A program made the translations under genes and the position numbers. From an uncultured Acetatifactor sp. (GTDB lineage: Bacteria; Bacillota; Clostridia; Lachnospirales; Lachnospiraceae): a stretch of 27,102 nucleotides of DNA. The stretch spans positions 1 through 27,102 of the forward strand of contig CAJTPH010000025.1 of assembly GCA_910578215.1 (NCBI GenBank), read 5' to 3'. The stretch's first letter is position 1; the number at the start of each line of letters is the position of its first letter. A model generated the notes under the pieces. That model was not told where the DNA came from and did no database searches. It worked only from the letters and a program-made list of their open reading frames with translations. Positions 23,297-27,102 of the stretch are shown piece after piece.

Positions 23297-23343
23297 AAGC
23301 CAACTTGTTGGCTTTGGAATTATAAAATTCCGCGAAGCGGAAT
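23297..23343 (+). promoter_or_regulatory. Leader hairpins, two mutually exclusive, before the GT-C-like gene
   Basis: Hairpin A: AAGCCAA/TTGGCTT (23297-23303/23308-23314). Hairpin B: GGAATT/AATTCC (23316-23321/23326-23331). Hairpin C: ATTCCGC/GCGGAAT (23327-23333/23337-23343). B and C share bases 23327-23331 and cannot form together. C ends a few bases before the GGGGGTAAGG ribosome binding region. A translation switch is possible but unproven. Confidence 0.4.
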
Positions 23344-23356
23344 CATGGGGGTAAGG

Positions 23357-25750
23357 ATGGAAAATATGTATTGGTTTTTTGAATACGGAAAGGTGCTGTC
23401 CGCCTATATTTTTCTGATGTTTATATGGCCCCTTGTGGTCTTCCGCAGGCTGCTGCGGGGGAAATCCCTGACATTCCAGGTCTGCTTCTGTCCCACCTGC
23501 TCCATAGTGCTGATAAACACTGTGGTATTGTTTCTGGGTCTGTTCCATATTTTAAACAAATGGACCGTATGGCTGTTTTTTTACGGCGTCTTTCTGTTTT
23601 GCCTGCTGCGCTTCCTTCCCTTGGACAAAAATTACATCGTAACCCTGAAAAGGCTGTTAAACAAAGAGTACGGGGTAAAGCTGTTCCTCCTGCGCAAGGG
23701 ATGCGGCGTCAGGGCCTGCTGTGCCCGTTTTTTCCGGAAAATTTGGCGGAGAATATCGCCTCACCCGATAGAATATCTATTGTTATTTATTTTGGTCATT
23801 TATGGAATGCTCTATTTTTCATGGGGGGCTTTTCAGGATCATTCCTATGGCTTTGGCGATATGTACGTCCATCATTCATGGATCTATAATTTGACGCTTG
23901 GAAAGATCTTTTCCAGCGGCGTCTATCCTGAGGCGATGCACTGCTTTATCTACGTGATGCATACCTTATTCGGCATCAAAATATACAGCTGCAACCTTTT
24001 TCTGGCAGGCCCCCACATAATCGTGTACCTGCTCTCCGCCTACTGCATGCTCAAGGAGGTCTTTCGGTGGAGGGGCAGTATTTTGATTGCCATGGCCCTT
24101 TTCCTGATACTGCGTCTGGACTGTATCGACGCCGTGTTCAGCATGTCCCGCCTGCAGTGGACCCTCCCCCAGGAATTCGGGCTGTTTACCCAGTTTTTGT
24201 GCGCCGCCTTTTTTGTGCGCTATCTAAGGAGCAGCTTTCACCCAAAACGGGGCACAGGGACCATGCGCGGCGTCTGGGACGAAAATCTGCTGGTCTTTGG
24301 GCTGGCGATCTCCGCCTCCTTCTCCATTCATTTTTATACTACGATTATGGCGTTTTTCCTGTGCGTGTGCTTTCTTGCCTTTTCCCTGCGCAGGACCTTC
24401 CGGAAAACCCACTTTCTGCCTCTGGTGACGGCGGCATTTTTGGGTATTGCCGTCTCCGCCGTTCCCATGGCAGGCGCGCTCGCCTCGGGAATCCCCTTTC
24501 AGGGCTCCATAGGCTGGGCGCTGAACGTAATAAACGGCACCGACACCAAGGAAGGCCGGGGACAGAATAACACAACTACGGCTCCGGAGGCAGCGCCGGA
24601 TGCCGGCGTGACAGGCTCCACCGGAGCAGGCTCATCCGCGGACGGCGGCGTCTCAAATCCCCAGGATGAACAGGAGGCGGAAAACGCCGCCCCCAAAGAA
24701 CCCCTTATGGCTAAAGCCGTCCGCATACTGAGACTGATCGGCACTAAATTGACCAGAGGCGTTTTATCCAACGGTTACTATACCTTATATCCCAGGCAGG
24801 GAAAAGTGTATGTGCTTCTGACGATATTATCCGCCGTTATACTGGCGGGCTATAAAAGCGTTACCGCCATTATGAAAAAGCAGGTGCCGGACTTTGAGCT
24901 CGATGCCCACAGCCTGGACGGTCATGCGCCCATACTGCTTGCATCCTATATGTTCCTGTTCCTGTATGCCGCCCCGTTGATCGGGCTGCCGGAGCTGGTT
25001 GCCGGTTCAAGGCTCTGTTCCACCATTCATCTTCTGCTGCTGGCAGTGGCAGTGATGCCCCTGGATTTTGTGTTTTCCTTTCTGGCTTCCTATTTTGCCG
25101 CGGGGACAGTGCATGCCGTGTGCGGATGCTCTCTTGCCGCCACATGCTTTTTGGTAATAAATGCCGGTTATTATCACGGCTATTTATATTTTGAGCTGAC
25201 CCGCTACAACAGCGCCGTAAATCTTGTGGAGCAGATTATTGAAACATACCCCAAGAATACCTTTACCATCGTCTCGCCAACCGACGAGCTGTACCAGGTC
25301 ATTCAGTTCGGCCGCCACACCGACCTTTTTGAGCTTATGAACCATGTAAAATATGACGAGGAATTCTATATTCCCACGGAATATATTTTTGTCTTTGCGG
25401 AAAAAAGGCCCCTGCAATACGCTCAAAGCCACTTTTTCCGCGGACCCGCCTGGCTTGCGGGGCAGATATATCCGGCGCTTTACAGCTCCTATGTAAGCCA
25501 GTGCCCGGACATAAACAGCCTGGAGATTTCCGCCGAGAGCGCTGCCGAGCTGTATCATACCTCCCAGGTATGGCCGATTTACACACATTTGGAAAACCGC
25601 GTCATTCTGGAATCGCGGGTCTACCTCTGGTGCCAGGCTTTTGCCGGGCTTTACACCTACGAAACGGAAGTTTTTTTTGAGGACGAGGACCTGATTTGCT
25701 ACCGTATTCATCAGAATCCTCAACGTCTTTTTAACCTGGTAATCCATTAG
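23357..25750 (+). CDS. Large GT-C-like polytopic membrane protein
   Basis: This 797-residue protein has many hydrophobic helices. The first long outer loop carries FGDMYVHHSWIYNL with Asp168, a position where GT-C glycosyltransferases place a catalytic acidic residue; this is a resemblance, not a firm assignment. A low-complexity Thr/Ala/Gly/Glu-rich insert lies at about residues 393-450 between helices. After the last helix there is a soluble domain of about 180 residues. The likely role is transfer of sugars from a lipid carrier in surface glycan synthesis. The start at 23357 has GGGGG 5 bases upstream; an ATG at 23345 is possible, and the TTG frame from 23252 overlaps the promoter and is rejected. 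The next gene follows 12 bp after the stop, so the two probably form an operon. Confidence 0.75.
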   Translation: MENMYWFFEYGKVLSAYIFLMFIWPLVVFRRLLRGKSLTFQVCFCPTCSIVLINTVVLFLGLFHILNKWTVWLFFYGVFLFCLLRFLPLDKNYIVTLKRLLNKEYGVKLFLLRKGCGVRACCARFFRKIWRRISPHPIEYLLLFILVIYGMLYFSWGAFQDHSYGFGDMYVHHSWIYNLTLGKIFSSGVYPEAMHCFIYVMHTLFGIKIYSCNLFLAGPHIIVYLLSAYCMLKEVFRWRGSILIAMALFLILRLDCIDAVFSMSRLQWTLPQEFGLFTQFLCAAFFVRYLRSSFHPKRGTGTMRGVWDENLLVFGLAISASFSIHFYTTIMAFFLCVCFLAFSLRRTFRKTHFLPLVTAAFLGIAVSAVPMAGALASGIPFQGSIGWALNVINGTDTKEGRGQNNTTTAPEAAPDAGVTGSTGAGSSADGGVSNPQDEQEAENAAPKEPLMAKAVRILRLIGTKLTRGVLSNGYYTLYPRQGKVYVLLTILSAVILAGYKSVTAIMKKQVPDFELDAHSLDGHAPILLASYMFLFLYAAPLIGLPELVAGSRLCSTIHLLLLAVAVMPLDFVFSFLASYFAAGTVHAVCGCSLAATCFLVINAGYYHGYLYFELTRYNSAVNLVEQIIETYPKNTFTIVSPTDELYQVIQFGRHTDLFELMNHVKYDEEFYIPTEYIFVFAEKRPLQYAQSHFFRGPAWLAGQIYPALYSSYVSQCPDINSLEISAESAAELYHTSQVWPIYTHLENRVILESRVYLWCQAFAGLYTYETEVFFEDEDLICYRIHQNPQRLFNLVIH

Positions 25751-25762
25751 CGGGAGAATAGA

Positions 25763-27102
25763 ATGAGCTTCAATAAAAAAATCATATACAGAATTCTTGT
25801 ATTCATCAGAATATGCTTCTTTCTTGCAGTCTGTTTTGTGCTGGCGGCAGGCGTTATACTGTGCGTGGACTATCTGCGCAGGGTCATGGAAGCAAGCTAC
25901 CGCAGCAGCAGGCATTGGGACGTCTCCGTATCTGCGGACAGCTTTGTCGAAAGCGCCGCGCCCCTGCAAAACCCCGACAGGGGAACCTATCTGATCTACG
26001 GCTTTGCCATTACGGACCAGGATGTAAACTACCATACTCTTGTGGCGGACAAATTCAAAAACGACCGCTCCAACACCCTCGCCATGATACAGATCAACCT
26101 GCGCAATTACAATACCGGAGAGATCTCCCAAAAGGGCCTGGAAAACATCTCCGGTCTGTTCGACGCCCTGCGCTCCGTTACGGGCAAACGCCTTCTGGTC
26201 CGCTTCCTCTACGACTGGGACGGCAAAAACCTGGAGACGGAGCCGGAAAGCCTGGATATTATCCTCAGCCACATCAGGCAGCTGGAGCCGATTCTTCGGG
26301 ATAACCGTGACCAGATCTTTATTATGCAGGGACTTTTCCTCGGAAACTGGGGGGAGATGAACGGCTCTAAATTTTTAAATAACGACTATTATAAATTGCT
26401 TGCCCAAGCCCTGTCCTCCGCAACGGACGGCCGTACCTTTCTCTCCGTCCGTATGCCGGCGCAGTGGCGGGCGATCACGGGTCTTGCCGATTTCGGCGCC
26501 GATTCCCTGGCCGCCCATCCTTATGCAGGCAGGCTTGGTCTGTACAACGACGGTATCATGGGCAACGAGGGGGATTACGGCACCTACGGCACCAAAAGCC
26601 GCGCGCAGTCAGGGGATTTCTCCCTCTGGAACCGCGAGGAGGAGCTTGCCTTCCAAAATCGGCTCTGCAGCTATGTCCCCAACGGCGGAGAGGTGATCAT
26701 AGACAACGCCGTCAATGACTTTGAGAATGCCCTGCCCACCCTGCGGCAAATGCATATCACTTATTTCAACGAGGATTACGACAGAAAAGTCTTCGAGAAA
26801 TGGGCCCGGACCGTTATAAGCGACGGCTCCGTCTATGACGGCATGGACGGCTATACCTATATCAAAAGGCATCTGGGCTACAGGCTTTTGATCGGCTCCG
26901 CAGACATGGCATACCATGTGGAGGACGATTCCATGACCTTCCGGGTCAATATGCGCAACACAGGCTTCGCCCCCCTCTACGGAAGCAAAGAGGGATGGCT
27001 GATCCTTCACCATACCGCAGATAATTCCTATTATATATATCCCTTTGAGGAAAACATCACGGAGCTGTCCCGGACGGGCAGCGGGTCGGAGGGCTTTTCC
27101 CT
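25763..27102 (+). CDS. Membrane-anchored DUF4874/DUF4832 protein (partial)
   Basis: The frame is open from ATG 25763 (GGGAG 8 bases upstream) to the window end, 446 codons, so the C-terminus is missing. It has a basic N-terminus and a single hydrophobic anchor (about 7-33), placing the rest outside the cell. The DUF4874-like part (about 70-200) shows NPDRGTYLIYGF and a run ending in FIMQGLFLGNWGEMNGSKF. The DUF4832-like part shows VRMPAQWRAITG, LGLYNDGIMGNEGDYGTYG and the following IDNAVNDF region. The fold of these families suggests a TIM-barrel glycoside-hydrolase-like domain, but enzymatic activity is not established. Coupling to the GT-C-like gene suggests a role in making or trimming a surface polysaccharide. 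Confidence 0.85.
   Translation, partial: MSFNKKIIYRILVFIRICFFLAVCFVLAAGVILCVDYLRRVMEASYRSSRHWDVSVSADSFVESAAPLQNPDRGTYLIYGFAITDQDVNYHTLVADKFKNDRSNTLAMIQINLRNYNTGEISQKGLENISGLFDALRSVTGKRLLVRFLYDWDGKNLETEPESLDIILSHIRQLEPILRDNRDQIFIMQGLFLGNWGEMNGSKFLNNDYYKLLAQALSSATDGRTFLSVRMPAQWRAITGLADFGADSLAAHPYAGRLGLYNDGIMGNEGDYGTYGTKSRAQSGDFSLWNREEELAFQNRLCSYVPNGGEVIIDNAVNDFENALPTLRQMHITYFNEDYDRKVFEKWARTVISDGSVYDGMDGYTYIKRHLGYRLLIGSADMAYHVEDDSMTFRVNMRNTGFAPLYGSKEGWLILHHTADNSYYIYPFEENITELSRTGSGSEGFS

Noticed and set aside
23252..23356. Extended N-terminus of the GT-C-like protein from a TTG
   Set aside because: The extension overlaps the promoter -10 element and the leader hairpins, and a good ribosome binding site precedes 23357.
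25184..26272. Minus-strand frame of 362 codons opposite the GT-C-like and DUF4832 genes
   Set aside because: Spans two convincing plus-strand genes and their junction, has no ribosome binding site and no family features.

Overview
The window looks like a chromosomal segment of a Lachnospiraceae-type Clostridium (Firmicutes, moderate-to-high G+C). This placement is an inference. It rests on the gene order rimP-nusA-ylxR-ylxQ-infB-rbfA-nrnA-truB-ribF, strong AGGAGG-type ribosome binding sites, consensus sigma-A promoters with 17-bp spacers, and a NusA lacking the proteobacterial C-terminal repeats. I found no rRNA, tRNA, insertion sequence or CRISPR array.

Region 1 (1-4690, minus strand) holds three transcription units. 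The first is a zinc-ribbon membrane protein followed by an anion permease that runs off the left edge. The second is a secreted SH3b-NlpC/P60 cell-wall hydrolase with a consensus promoter and a perfect match to the WalR (YycF) box. The third is a Na/Pi-cotransporter-family protein with a PhoU-like tail.

Region 2 (4690-13970, minus strand) is the conserved translation/transcription operon. It runs from one strong promoter at 13942-13970 through rimP, nusA, ylxR, ylxQ, infB, a possible 36-residue ORF, rbfA, nrnA, truB and ribF to a terminator overlapping the ribF stop codon. A perfect 13-bp hairpin sits in its leader. The infB linker and the nusA tail contain in-frame DNA repeats.

Region 3 (13971-23260) is the accessory part and the most interesting. 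Two diverged small proteins (14581-14997 plus; 22704-23105 minus) share an N-terminal block of about 24 residues (NYxKPxVL...SEG(V/I)YxASGA), followed by a beta-rich domain of about 110 residues. Neither has a hydrophobic signal peptide. Each has its own strong intrinsic terminator. Between them lie an ABC exporter (plus) and a translationally coupled minus-strand operon: nucleotidyltransferase, S26-type peptidase with Ser/His active-site motifs, PqqD-HprK-like kinase fusion, Stealth-type sugar-phosphate transferase and polysaccharide flippase. PqqD domains bind leader peptides, and HprK-like kinase plus nucleotidyltransferase pairs modify some lasso peptides. I therefore propose that this is a leader-guided modification and export system acting on two beta-sandwich-like substrates, possibly tied to surface glycan. 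This is inference.

Region 4 (23106-27102) begins with divergent promoters. A large GT-C-like membrane protein with a structured leader follows on the plus strand, then a membrane-anchored DUF4874/DUF4832 protein cut by the right edge. Both fit a cell-surface glycan locus.
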